A DNA stretch of 64,000 bases from Endozoicomonas sp. 4G (GTDB lineage: Bacteria; Pseudomonadota; Gammaproteobacteria; Pseudomonadales; Endozoicomonadaceae), in NCBI RefSeq assembly GCF_023822025.1, contig NZ_CP082909.1, positions 5,748,001-5,812,000 of the forward strand. The letters run 5' to 3'. Position 1 is the first letter of the stretch, and the number at the start of each line of letters is the position of its first letter. This document shows, piece by piece, positions 57,301 to 64,000 of this stretch. Position numbers and translations under genes: made by a program. The notes beneath the pieces were generated by a model. The model was not told the DNA's origin. It was given only the letters and a program-made list of their open reading frames with translations, and did not search any database.

Positions 57301-57735
57301 GTCGCTGGAAGGAGTTGGTTCTTTATCAGACGATGGCAGTTTAATGACCAGATTTTCCAGCACCAGTTCATCAATCACCAGTCGTCCGTCAAACAGCATC
57401 CCCGGTTGCCACTGCACCGTCAGCCGGTTTGCTGTGAATGACATATCCTGATCGACCCAGCCCGGATTCTGTAAAACAAGGCCATTGGGAATCGACCCCT
57501 CAATCAGTTCACCCTGAAGTTCAGGCAATTGAGAGCGGGCCAGGTTCCATAGCCAGAGGTTGCCCGTATGAGTAAGTAATAAAAACAGCGCCAGGCAAAG
57601 GAGAGTGGCCAGAGCGAGTAGGATAACCCTGCGAGCCTTCAGCTTATAAAGAGCCTTCAGCGGGTAAAGAGCCTTCAGCGGGTAAAGAGCCTTCAGCGGG
57701 TAAAGAGCCTTCAGCGGGTAAAGAGCCTTTTTCAT
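54349..57735 (-). CDS. tamB: Translocation and assembly module subunit TamB
   Basis: Inner-membrane-anchored protein of 1128 residues that spans the periplasm and works with TamA in outer-membrane protein insertion and phospholipid transfer. After the membrane helix (about 39-56) a long beta-helical region follows, then the C-terminal DUF490 domain with LLEGRYHQLGQDLLIKEG and LSYLLRGKSLEGE. The N-terminus carries five KALYPL-type hexapeptides before the helix, absent from typical TamB. Its ATG overlaps the tamA stop. Confidence 0.95.
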   Translation of the reverse strand: MKKALYPLKALYPLKALYPLKALYPLKALYKLKARRVILLALATLLCLALFLLLTHTGNLWLWNLARSQLPELQGELIEGSIPNGLVLQNPGWVDQDMSFTANRLTVQWQPGMLFDGRLVIDELVLENLVIKLPSSDKEPTPSSDKLILPEIKLPLPITLKQLTLDKGTYEQGEIKEEISDLLVSADARQSQVNIHEFSVKQALGKASLRGKITLSGDYPLSATVDLRPVPLNKKLQSETVKATLQGSLADYQLDARATATSDVLSTSRAQKETQIKASLKARGSLEHIAIQRLNLSTPEGDADLSGRLTWAKGIDWNGKVSLNNLDTTSLLPEYPGKLNGVLKSRFSLDDKTWQLVISEMHITGALRDKPVSLSGTMNINHLFNWQLDHLQVRVGENQLSANGRLDKYWNIDAELNASKLAELYPDLQGEVEGLIQISGSKQQPRLNFQLNSPSVRYLDTAIKGLSAKGHIEKGVDIVGQARVNVETLTQGTHTLNQIALEARGNEKEHQVRLSTQGKELKSVVTLSGSYRNKQWQGQLTRSDLNTEFGDWLLKQPVDITASAASASFSEFCLASSPASICAQSRQLSKDSGHISFSIKQLAPERFKAFFPTEFNWQALLNSEGALSWQDNQPTLSLKVSSTPGTLQAYDLSGDYSQLNMEASVANNQLQSSLNFLSETLGHSRLSVTVDDLQDQKTLTGQLNIDHLLLEIFAPFVPDISELKGTFSARGRLEGSLTKPLFYGRLAIENGHANTTQNIVSISELNTYLNVNGDSGTVEGKMQVGKGSLNLGGQLNWKDLRQPTGNITLQGQDLDIRYPGIGEIRISPDLKLALSEHIALTGIIRIPWSRIDIKSLPKNTVSVSDDVVIIQEGQTSEFQKQASKLFSMRVRLALGKDNRMDAFGLKAGLAGHLDLLQLPDKPLEGNGTITLLEGRYHQLGQDLLIKEGKIIFQGPIDSPYLLVNAIRNPETIEDNVEVGIKVSGSVKKPDWEVYSSPEMPQQEQLSYLLRGKSLEGESSSSSSAQSMLVGLGVSQLGGIATSIGETFGFSNVSLDTEGSGEETQITIGGNIAPGLHLQYGAGVFSSVSEVKVRYELMPRLYLQIVSGLAQAVDIFYRFTFTPDSEKGS
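57633..57722. repeat. 18-bp tandem repeat in the tamB 5' end
   Basis: Five copies of GAGCCTTCAGCGGGTAAA (plus-strand reading), with a partial sixth up to the start codon. Each encodes a KALYPL hexapeptide in the cytoplasmic tail of TamB. Four copies are identical. Confidence 0.95.
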
Positions 57736-59465
57736 AGTTCTGGCCCCATGGAAAAGTGCAATTTATAAGGGGTGCCCGGTTCACTGACGGCAAAAGCCAG
57801 ATCGACTCTCAGGGCACCCAGAGGGGTTATCCAGCGAATGCCAAAGCCAGCGCCGGTTTTCCAGTCGTCCCTGTAGTCATTGGTGGCGATTCCAGAGTCG
57901 ACAAAAACAGCGGCCCGCCAGTGCTCCAGAAACTGGTAGTTGTACTCGATACTGAGCGCCGTCATATATTGGGCACCCATTAATTTTCCATCGGCGTCTT
58001 TGGGGGCAATGCTTTCATAGTCGTACCCTCTGACCGTCTGGTCACCGCCGGTAAAAAAACGAATGGAGGGCGGTACTTTATTAACGTCGTTTATCCAGAT
58101 GAACCCTTGTTCTACCCTGCCAATAAAACGGTGTTTTTCTGCCAGTGTTGTCAAGCCTTTGGTGCGACCCCAGAGTTTCAGAAAGTTCTGGTCAGAACCC
58201 AGGAATTTATCCGAGAACTCAGCTGTGGACATGATCAGATAGCCGCTTCGGGGGTCGATCTTCCCACCTTTGGTATCACGTCGGGTCATAGAAATACCCG
58301 GGATGGCCAGCAGGCTTCTGCCATGCTGAAGGCCCTGCTTATAGCTTTCGTACTGAATTCTGAAAAACAGGTCACGATCCCAGCCCAGTGGATTTTTTTT
58401 CCATTTGTGGATAGAGGTAGAGCCAAGGTTACTGATGGTGTCTTCCTGTCCCTTATATTGATAACCCAACTGAAGATCATAAAATTCAGTGAGTGGATTG
58501 CCGTAGGGGATTTTATAGCTGGAAGTCAGTTCAACCCTGGGGGCTGAAAGCAGCGCCTCATTAGTCAGACTGTGCCCTTTGTCATTGATCAGCGGGATAT
58601 CCCAGGTCAAAGAAAGCCTGGGACCCTCATCGGTGGAATAGCCAACACCGGTTTCGATTTCATGGCTCCTGTTGGGGGTGACACCGATATAAATAGGAAC
58701 CTGGTAGTCTACGGTTTCATTCCGCAGGGTGCGAACATCTATTTGTTGGAAATAGCCGGTGGAAGCCAGATCCTTGTTCAGGTTGCCCAGCTTGACGGAT
58801 TGATAGGGTGAGCCGGGCTGAAAGGTCAGCATTGTCTGGATCAGGGCTCGGGTGTTTTCAGGGATGTCTCCGTAAACAATCTCGCCAAACCGGTAGCGTT
58901 TACCGGAGTCGAATACCAGCTCCACATCAGCCGCATAATCTTGCGGATAAACGTTGACCCTATGGGTTCTCATTTGAGCGTCGAAAAAACCCAAAGACTG
59001 GGCCTGGGTGTTAAGCGTCGTCTTGAGATCTTCATACTCGCCACTGTTGAATATGACGCCTTTTTTCAGAGGAGATTGTTTGACGATGTTTTTGAACAAC
59101 GGGTTTTTTCCGGCTTGTCCCTTCAGCTCAACGTTGATGTTGCGAATACGTACCGGCTGTCCCGGATCAACATGAACATTGAGCTGGTCTTTGTCCTTGC
59201 TGTCCAACTCCATGGTAATGGTTGGATTGAAATAGCCCAGTGCTTGCAGGGACTTCTGTACCGCCTCAAGGATACTGCTTTGATAGCGGGGCAGCTGTTC
59301 AGGTTTAATAGCAGGCAAGGTTTGCAGAAAACGTTCAGCGTTTTGCTTCTGCCCGTCTTCCAGGCCTTTAACCTCGTAGGTTAGCGAGGTTTGAGCCTGA
59401 CCAACAGAAGCAAAGGTGAAAAGCAAAAGTGCGACAATCGATAGAAATTTATTCAGCTTACCCAC
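57732..59465 (-). CDS. tamA: Translocation and assembly module subunit TamA
   Basis: Omp85-family outer-membrane protein of 577 residues: signal peptide (about 1-24), three POTRA domains (about 27-260), and a 16-strand barrel. The lid-lock VRGYDYESIAPKD motif and the C-terminal HFSMGPEL end are visible. It overlaps tamB by 4 bp in the standard tamA-tamB operon and is divergent from rpsF. Confidence 0.96.
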   Translation of the reverse strand: MGKLNKFLSIVALLLFTFASVGQAQTSLTYEVKGLEDGQKQNAERFLQTLPAIKPEQLPRYQSSILEAVQKSLQALGYFNPTITMELDSKDKDQLNVHVDPGQPVRIRNINVELKGQAGKNPLFKNIVKQSPLKKGVIFNSGEYEDLKTTLNTQAQSLGFFDAQMRTHRVNVYPQDYAADVELVFDSGKRYRFGEIVYGDIPENTRALIQTMLTFQPGSPYQSVKLGNLNKDLASTGYFQQIDVRTLRNETVDYQVPIYIGVTPNRSHEIETGVGYSTDEGPRLSLTWDIPLINDKGHSLTNEALLSAPRVELTSSYKIPYGNPLTEFYDLQLGYQYKGQEDTISNLGSTSIHKWKKNPLGWDRDLFFRIQYESYKQGLQHGRSLLAIPGISMTRRDTKGGKIDPRSGYLIMSTAEFSDKFLGSDQNFLKLWGRTKGLTTLAEKHRFIGRVEQGFIWINDVNKVPPSIRFFTGGDQTVRGYDYESIAPKDADGKLMGAQYMTALSIEYNYQFLEHWRAAVFVDSGIATNDYRDDWKTGAGFGIRWITPLGALRVDLAFAVSEPGTPYKLHFSMGPEL

Positions 59466-59477
59466 TTGCGACCAGTT

Positions 59478-59518
59478 GTTAAGAGAAAGTTGTTAATAGA
59501 AAGTTGTTCAGAGAAAGC
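59478..59518. repeat. 14-bp tandem repeat upstream of tamA
   Basis: GTTAAGAGAAAGTT, GTTAATAGAAAGTT and GTTCAGAGAAAGC follow one another at 59478-59518, in the 298-bp gap between divergent tamA and rpsF. The gap has no other gene; the promoters of both operons must lie in it. Confidence 0.8.
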
Positions 59519-59763
59519 GGCGGGACCGACCGATATCGTAGAGGGTCTGACGACGTATCTCAATAACCTGTCATCGGTTTTTAATACTTGCAACCATAGT
59601 CACACTTCTCTAGAATCCTCCGCTCTTTGTATGCTGGGCGTGGTGTGCAGGCATCTTTCAGGTGACTGTAATTTCCAGTCCATCTCCTTGCCTTACTGCC
59701 CTGTGATGGAACGAAAGTTTCACTCAAAGTGTGGAAGGCTATTTAACCCGTAAGGAGCAAATA

Positions 59764-60186
59764 ATGCGTCATTACGAGATTGTTTTTCTGGTACATCCTG
59801 ACCAGAGCGAGCAAGTACCAGGCATGATAGAGCGTTACACGCGCGCTATCGGCGACAACGGCGGTCAGGTACACCGTCTTGAAGACTGGGGTCGCCGTCA
59901 GCTGGCTTACCCAATCAACAAGATCCACAAGGCTCACTACGTTCTGATGAACATCGAGTGCAGCAACGAGATCCTGGACGAACTGACAGATAACTTCCGT
60001 TATAACGACGCAGTTATCCGTAACATGGTGATCCGTCGTGATGAGGCCGTTTCCGAGCCATCCATCATGATGCAGGCTGAAGAGAAACGTGAGCGCCGTG
60101 ACGATCGTCGTGAAGAGCGTCGCGAAGAAACGGCGGAAACTGCCGAAGCTCCGGAAGCTGCTACTGAAGAAGCTGCTGCTGAGTAA
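59764..60186 (+). CDS. rpsF: 30S ribosomal protein S6
   Basis: Component of the small-subunit platform, bound with S18. ATG 59764 with AAGGAG at 59752-59757 gives 140 residues: [33 protein letters not shown] and HYVLMNIE, followed by an Arg/Glu- then Ala/Glu-rich tail, the acidic extension seen in many gammaproteobacteria. It is first in rpsF-rpsR-DUF2232-rplI. Confidence 0.98.
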   Translation: MRHYEIVFLVHPDQSEQVPGMIERYTRAIGDNGGQVHRLEDWGRRQLAYPINKIHKAHYVLMNIECSNEILDELTDNFRYNDAVIRNMVIRRDEAVSEPSIMMQAEEKRERRDDRREERREETAETAEAPEAATEEAAAE

Positions 60187-60266
60187 GTCGTCCTTGAGAC
60201 TGTCTTTAGCCTTGGGCTGACAGGATTAAGAACATCACCATTTGTTGAATTCAAGGAGACGTTGCA

Positions 60267-60491
60267 ATGGCACGTTTTTTCCGCCGCAGAAAGTTCTGCC
60301 GTTTCACCGCCGAAGGCGTGAAAGAGATCGATTACAAAGATCTGAACACTCTGAAGGCTTATGTTTCTGAAACTGGCAAGATCGTACCAAGCCGTATCAC
60401 CGGTACCAAAGCCCGTTATCAGCGTCAGCTGGCGACAGCTATCAAGCGTGCGCGTTACATCGCACTGCTGCCATACACTGATCGTCACTGA
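60267..60491 (+). CDS. rpsR: 30S ribosomal protein S18
   Basis: A 74-residue ribosomal protein that pairs with S6. Signatures are [10 protein letters not shown], the [17 protein letters not shown] core and the [18 protein letters not shown] block. An AAGGAG site precedes the ATG. Confidence 0.99.
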   Translation: MARFFRRRKFCRFTAEGVKEIDYKDLNTLKAYVSETGKIVPSRITGTKARYQRQLATAIKRARYIALLPYTDRH

Positions 60492-60528
60492 TCAGTCGGC
60501 AAACTTTGGAACTTGAAGGTATTGCTTA

Positions 60529-61401
60529 ATGCGTAAATTGGCGGAACTGGCAATGAAAAGCCCGAAACATTCCTTGTTTCTGGCGGTCGTATTTGCCTGT
60601 ATTCCCATGCTTTTCTGGCTGAGTGCGGCTGTTGTATCGCTGGTGATACTGCGTCGCGGCATTGACCACGGACTGAAACTCCTGATGTGGGCTCTGTTAC
60701 CCGGAATCGCCTGGGCCGCCTTTGGTCAGTACAGCGTATTGATCGGGCTGGTAACCACCTCGTTGCTGGCCTGTGTCCTGCGCCAGACGGTCTCATGGCC
60801 GAAAACCCTGTTGGCTGTTGTGCCGCTGGGAGGCCTGGTGGCCTTTGCCATGTACCAGATGTCACCCCATATAATCAGTGCTCTGACTGATTCTGTGATG
60901 AAGTTTCTGAAAGAGAACCTCAAGAGCAGTAGCAGTGGCGAGACGCTGCAGCTCGGTGAACATCTGAGACCGATTCTGGAGTACGGCGTAGCGGGTGCCC
61001 TGGCCTGGTTGCACACACTGTTTTGTGTCCTGGCTTTGATACTGGCGCGCTCCTGGCAGGCTGATCTGTACAACCCCGGAGGATTCGGTGACGAATTCCG
61101 CAAGGTGCGGTTACCCGCAGCAGTTGGGGTCAGTCTCCTGGCTATCACTTTGATGGGTTCGGCACTGTCACCTATGTTGACTGCCCTGGTACCCGTCGCC
61201 TCGTTGCCACTGTTTATTGCAGGTCTGGCACTGGTCCACGGGCTGGTAAAACTGCGTCAACGGGGCAGCTTCTGGTTGATTGGCTTTTATATGCTGTTGA
61301 TCACCCTTACGCAACTGGCATACCCGGTTATCGTTTTGACTGCTTGTCTTGACAGTCTGTTTGATTTTCGCAACCGCGTGAATCAACAGATTCAGGGCTG
61401 A
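60529..61401 (+). CDS. DUF2232 family membrane protein
   Basis: A 290-residue polytopic membrane protein with seven or eight hydrophobic segments. Its place between rpsR and rplI is typical of Pseudomonas and Oceanospirillales, where the equivalent gene is a DUF2232 (YybS-like) protein. No function is established. The segment WLHTLFCVLALILARSWQADLYNPGG is the best conserved-looking part, split here by a helix; the mature protein has no signal cleavage site. Confidence 0.82.
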   Translation: MRKLAELAMKSPKHSLFLAVVFACIPMLFWLSAAVVSLVILRRGIDHGLKLLMWALLPGIAWAAFGQYSVLIGLVTTSLLACVLRQTVSWPKTLLAVVPLGGLVAFAMYQMSPHIISALTDSVMKFLKENLKSSSSGETLQLGEHLRPILEYGVAGALAWLHTLFCVLALILARSWQADLYNPGGFGDEFRKVRLPAAVGVSLLAITLMGSALSPMLTALVPVASLPLFIAGLALVHGLVKLRQRGSFWLIGFYMLLITLTQLAYPVIVLTACLDSLFDFRNRVNQQIQG

Positions 61402-61432
61402 CAGGCACTAGGTATAAGGTAAGAGGCTAGCG

Positions 61433-61879
61433 ATGGACGTTATCCTGCTTGAGAGAGTTGCCAACCTTGGCAACCTGGGCGACAAGGTAACCGTAAAAGC
61501 CGGTTACGGTCGTAACTTTCTGATTCCTTTCAGCAAGGCTGTGCCTGCTACTAAGGAAAATGTTGAAGCCTTTGAAGCTCGTCGTACCGAGCTTGAAAAG
61601 TCCGCTAACGAAAAACTGGCTGCTGCTGAGAAGCGCGCCGCTGAAATGGCTGAAATCGAACTGACCCTGACCGCCAAAGCAGGCGACGAAGGTAAACTGT
61701 TCGGTTCCATCGGCTCCCGTGACCTGGCTGAAGCCATCACTGGTGCTGGCGTTAAAGTAGCCAAGAGCGAAATTCGCATGGGCGAAGGCCCTATTCGCGC
61801 GACTGGCGAATACGACATCGCCATCCAGCTGCACACTGACGTTGCAGCGACTATCAAGGTATTTGTTGAAGCTGAATAA
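61433..61879 (+). CDS. rplI: 50S ribosomal protein L9
   Basis: A 148-residue ribosomal protein with two globular domains joined by a long helix. [19 protein letters not shown] and GYGRNFLIP mark the N-terminal domain; the C-terminal domain contains [13 protein letters not shown]. It is the last gene of the ribosomal cluster. Confidence 0.99.
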   Translation: MDVILLERVANLGNLGDKVTVKAGYGRNFLIPFSKAVPATKENVEAFEARRTELEKSANEKLAAAEKRAAEMAEIELTLTAKAGDEGKLFGSIGSRDLAEAITGAGVKVAKSEIRMGEGPIRATGEYDIAIQLHTDVAATIKVFVEAE

Positions 61880-61906
61880 GTTCGGTTTTAGCGGCGCCTG
61901 ATACTC

Positions 61907-61942
61907 AATACCCGTGGGTTTTGGCCTGCGGGTATTTTTTTG
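61907..61942 (+). terminator. Terminator after rplI
   Basis: AATACCCG (61907-61914) pairs with CGGGTATT (61929-61936), followed by a run of T. It ends the rpsF-rplI operon. Confidence 0.85.
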
Positions 61943-61969
61943 TGTTTGATGTTGGGGGATGAAGCCTAT

Positions 61970-63304
61970 TTCCTTGGCTTACCAATTCCCGCGTAAAGCA
62001 TCGCCCAATCGGGCGGTGATACAAGCGGTCAGTCCGTAGGACTGATAATAAACATCAAGGTTTACGAAAGGCAATGCTTTCTGTAAAATATTTCGCATGA
62101 ACACTAAGCGAGCCTACAAAGAACGATTCTACCCAACACCTGGGCAAACTCAGCTACTTGCTCAGTCGTTTGGTTGTGCTCGATTTGTTTATAACAATAC
62201 GCTTCGTTTTCGCACTGATGCCTACTACAAAGACGGGAAATCCATATCCCACTCTGAGGTAGAAAAAAGGCTTGTCTCGCTCAAGACAGAGTTTCCATTT
62301 CTGGCTGATGTATCCAGCGTGATTCTTCAACAAAAGCTTAGAGATCAGCAAGAGGCTTTCAAGAAATTTTGTAATGGAAAAGCCAAATACCCTAAATTCA
62401 AGAAAAGACACTCAAGACAAAGTATCCGGCTAACAAAGGCCGCTTTCAGATACAAAGATGGTCAGCTTTTCATTGCCAAAAGCGAAGATCCGCTGAATAT
62501 CCGGTGGAGCCGACCGCTGTCTTCTGATCCTTCAAGTATCACCATCATCAAAGATCGGGCAGGCCGGTACTTTGTGTCCATGCTGTGTGAGTTTGAAGCT
62601 AAACCAATGCCTATTAGTAACAAAGCAGTAGGCATTGATTTAGGTTTGAATGATCTGTTCATCACTTCAGAGGGTGAAAAATCCGGTAACCCAAGGCACA
62701 CCAGGCGCTACGAGATAAAGCTCGCCTATCTTCAGCGTCAGATGTCAAAAAAGCAAAAAGGCAGTAGCAACAGAGCCAAAGCAAAGCTCAAGGTTGCACG
62801 ACTTCATGCCAAGATTGCCGATTGCCGGATGGATGCCACCCACCAGGCATCACGCAAACTCATTAACGAGAACCAAGTTGTTTGCGTAGAGTCTTTGAAC
62901 GTGAAGGGCATGATCAAAAATCCAAAGCTGTCCAAGCACATAGCCGATGCAAACTGGGGGGAGTTTGTCCGCCAGTTGAAATACAAGGCTGATTGGGCGG
63001 GTAGAGATCTGGTTAAGATAGACCGATTCTTTCCAAGCTCTAAACGCTGTTCCGGTTGCGGATTTGTCCATGAAAGTCTGCCGTTGTCTATTCGTGAATG
63101 GGAATGTCCGGAATGCAAAACCCATCACGACCGGGACATTAACGCAGCAAAGAATATCAAAACCGCTGGACTGGCGGGGTTAGCCTGTGGAGCGACTGGA
63201 ACGGGGATAGAGGCTTAAAGCCCCTATCTAGGGAAGGCGTGTTGAAGCAGGAAGGTTCTTGGAGCGATCTAAGAACCCTCGCCCGATAGGGCGGGGAGTG
63301 TCAG
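61970..63304 (+). mobile_element. IS605-family element with tnpB only
   Basis: The tnpB gene is flanked by hairpin-bearing ends: on the left CGCCCAATCGGGCG (about 62005-62018) and CAGTCC..GGACTG (about 62031-62046); on the right CTCGCCC..GGGCGGGG close to AGTGTCAG at about 63284-63304. No tnpA lies in the window, so the element must be mobilised in trans or is immobile. Exact ends are not determined. Confidence 0.75.
62097..63218 (+). CDS. tnpB: TnpB RNA-guided endonuclease (OrfB, IS605 family)
   Basis: A 373-residue TnpB, ancestor type of Cas12. N-terminal MNTKRAYKERFYPTPGQ and CARFVYNNTL; RuvC residues in GIDLGLNDL (Asp about 181), VCVESLNVKGM (Glu about 265) and DRDINAAKNI (about 345-354); between the last two, a zinc ribbon CSGC..CPEC (about 321-340). 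All catalytic positions are intact, so it is potentially active. The guide (omega) RNA would derive from the 3' end and right flank, about 63100-63300. Confidence 0.95.
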   Translation: MNTKRAYKERFYPTPGQTQLLAQSFGCARFVYNNTLRFRTDAYYKDGKSISHSEVEKRLVSLKTEFPFLADVSSVILQQKLRDQQEAFKKFCNGKAKYPKFKKRHSRQSIRLTKAAFRYKDGQLFIAKSEDPLNIRWSRPLSSDPSSITIIKDRAGRYFVSMLCEFEAKPMPISNKAVGIDLGLNDLFITSEGEKSGNPRHTRRYEIKLAYLQRQMSKKQKGSSNRAKAKLKVARLHAKIADCRMDATHQASRKLINENQVVCVESLNVKGMIKNPKLSKHIADANWGEFVRQLKYKADWAGRDLVKIDRFFPSSKRCSGCGFVHESLPLSIREWECPECKTHHDRDINAAKNIKTAGLAGLACGATGTGIEA

Positions 63305-63314
63305 TCTCTAACAC

Positions 63315-64000
63315 CTATGCGGATGAGACAGTTCTTGTTGTCGTCCGCCGTTCGGCCTTAAGTAGCTTCAATGTTGGCCAAATACAGGCCAGAGCCAACA
63401 GGCTAAGTCCTGAGATGACCCATTCAAGCGAAGAAAATTGCCATTTCAGCGAGTATAAAATCACGATGCCGGCTGGGCCAAAAGAAGCCCCAAGCAAGGT
63501 AAATATACGGGACAGTACACTGGCATCAGGTGTTTGCTGAGGTGTCAGCTCATGAAAAGCGTGAGACATAGCCAACAGGGTTGATAAACCTATTCCAGCT
63601 CCCCTGATTAACAGACTTAGTGATGTCAATATACAGTGGTTGTATAGATCCGGTATTAAAAGTGGCAATGTTCCCACTACAGATAATAAAACTCCCATGA
63701 TACCGGTAAACCCAACCCCCCATCGGTCGCACATTTTTTTTAGGTAGGATCGAGAGACAAGGGCTCCAACGCCTTGTGCACCGATCCATAGACTTACTAT
63801 CCATTCACTTCGACCAAGCTCTTGAATAAACAGAACAGGAAGACCAAACATACCTGCATAGAAGCCAGTACTGGACAGTAACAATAAGATCATGCTTGAC
63901 CGAAATGAATAAGATCGAAACGATGTAATCTGGATAAGGGATTTTTCCCCAACCTGTCGTGCATGCAGTAAAAATACACATAGTAGTAATGCTCCTAATG
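63315..64000 (-). CDS. MFS transporter, 5' end outside the window
   Basis: The frame is open from the window edge to the stop at 63315, giving about 228 residues of the C-terminal half of a major facilitator. Six hydrophobic segments are visible, with LSRIFTLLGASFGPAG and SLWIGAQGVGALVSRSYLKK, a loop typical of MFS between helices 8 and 9. An internal ATG at 63893 exists, but hydrophobic sequence continues upstream, so it is not the start. Substrate unknown. Confidence 0.82.
   Translation of the reverse strand, partial: LGALLLCVFLLHARQVGEKSLIQITSFRSYSFRSSMILLLLSSTGFYAGMFGLPVLFIQELGRSEWIVSLWIGAQGVGALVSRSYLKKMCDRWGVGFTGIMGVLLSVVGTLPLLIPDLYNHCILTSLSLLIRGAGIGLSTLLAMSHAFHELTPQQTPDASVLSRIFTLLGASFGPAGIVILYSLKWQFSSLEWVISGLSLLALACIWPTLKLLKAERRTTTRTVSSA

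Noticed and set aside
63259-63540. 93-codon frame between tnpB and the transporter
   Set aside because: It starts in the IS right end and runs antisense through the transporter gene.

Overview
The window reads as one contiguous piece of a gammaproteobacterial chromosome of about 50% GC. The backbone gene order (yggS-proC-yggT, pilT, ruvX-yqgE-tonB...gshB, psd, rsgA/orn, queG, nnr-tsaE-ami-mutL-miaA-hfq-hflX-hflK-hflC, hisZ-purA, rnr-rlmB, rpsF-rpsR-DUF2232-rplI) is the arrangement of Pseudomonas and the Oceanospirillales. Several accessory genes look like those of a host-associated marine bacterium: large secreted orphan proteins, a eukaryotic-like death-type domain, a GDSL autotransporter, a Fic enzyme, many short repeats and IS elements. 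I favour an Endozoicomonas-like organism, but this is inference from layout and style, not a database match.

Layout. 1-3.4 kb: a lipid-modification operon (DUF1365, cyclopropane-fatty-acid synthase, DUF3833, SDR). 3.4-9.5 kb: yggT, proC, yggS, divergent pilT, a secreted orphan, then ruvX, yqgE and tonB. 9.6-13.1 kb: an accessory insert between tonB and gshB with a two-gene AAA-ATPase plus PD-(D/E)XK-like module, a palindromic repeat element, a MazE-type antitoxin with a 15-residue MazF stub, and an AT-rich orphan. 13.1-17.8 kb: gshB, psd, a sulfurtransferase, rsgA and orn. 17.8-21.8 kb: a second accessory slot with a DUF1778/GNAT toxin-antitoxin pair, an RhlE-type helicase, IS605-like end remnants and a Fic protein. 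21.8-36.8 kb: queG, nnr, tsaE, amidase, an orphan, mutL, a GDSL autotransporter, miaA, hfq, hflX, hflK and hflC.

36.8-42.9 kb holds the most unusual content: two tandemly duplicated secreted proteins of 845 and 991 residues. The duplication copied the 3' tip of hflC with it. The longer copy ends in a death-domain-like fold signature; the shorter one lost exactly that domain by an in-frame 327-bp deletion and also acquired a nonsense mutation. 42.9-50.4 kb: hisZ, purA, an ompW gene split by a complete IS630-family element (29-bp perfect terminal repeats, TA duplication) under an intact FNR/Anr-type promoter, and rnr. 50.4-59.5 kb: a haemolysin-III-type membrane protein, a MITE-like inverted repeat, a small secreted Cys-rich protein, rlmB, DUF2789, a 2-hydroxyacid dehydrogenase, an orphan HigA-type regulator, and tamB-tamA. 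59.7-64 kb: the S6/S18/L9 ribosomal cluster, a lone TnpB element and a partial MFS transporter.

Across the window, short tandem repeats sit at gene edges: 18-bp units inside the tips of tsaE, rnr and tamB, and 14- or 16-bp units beside orn, nnr and tamA. This points to recurrent small expansions that are tolerated where they stay in frame or fall outside genes.
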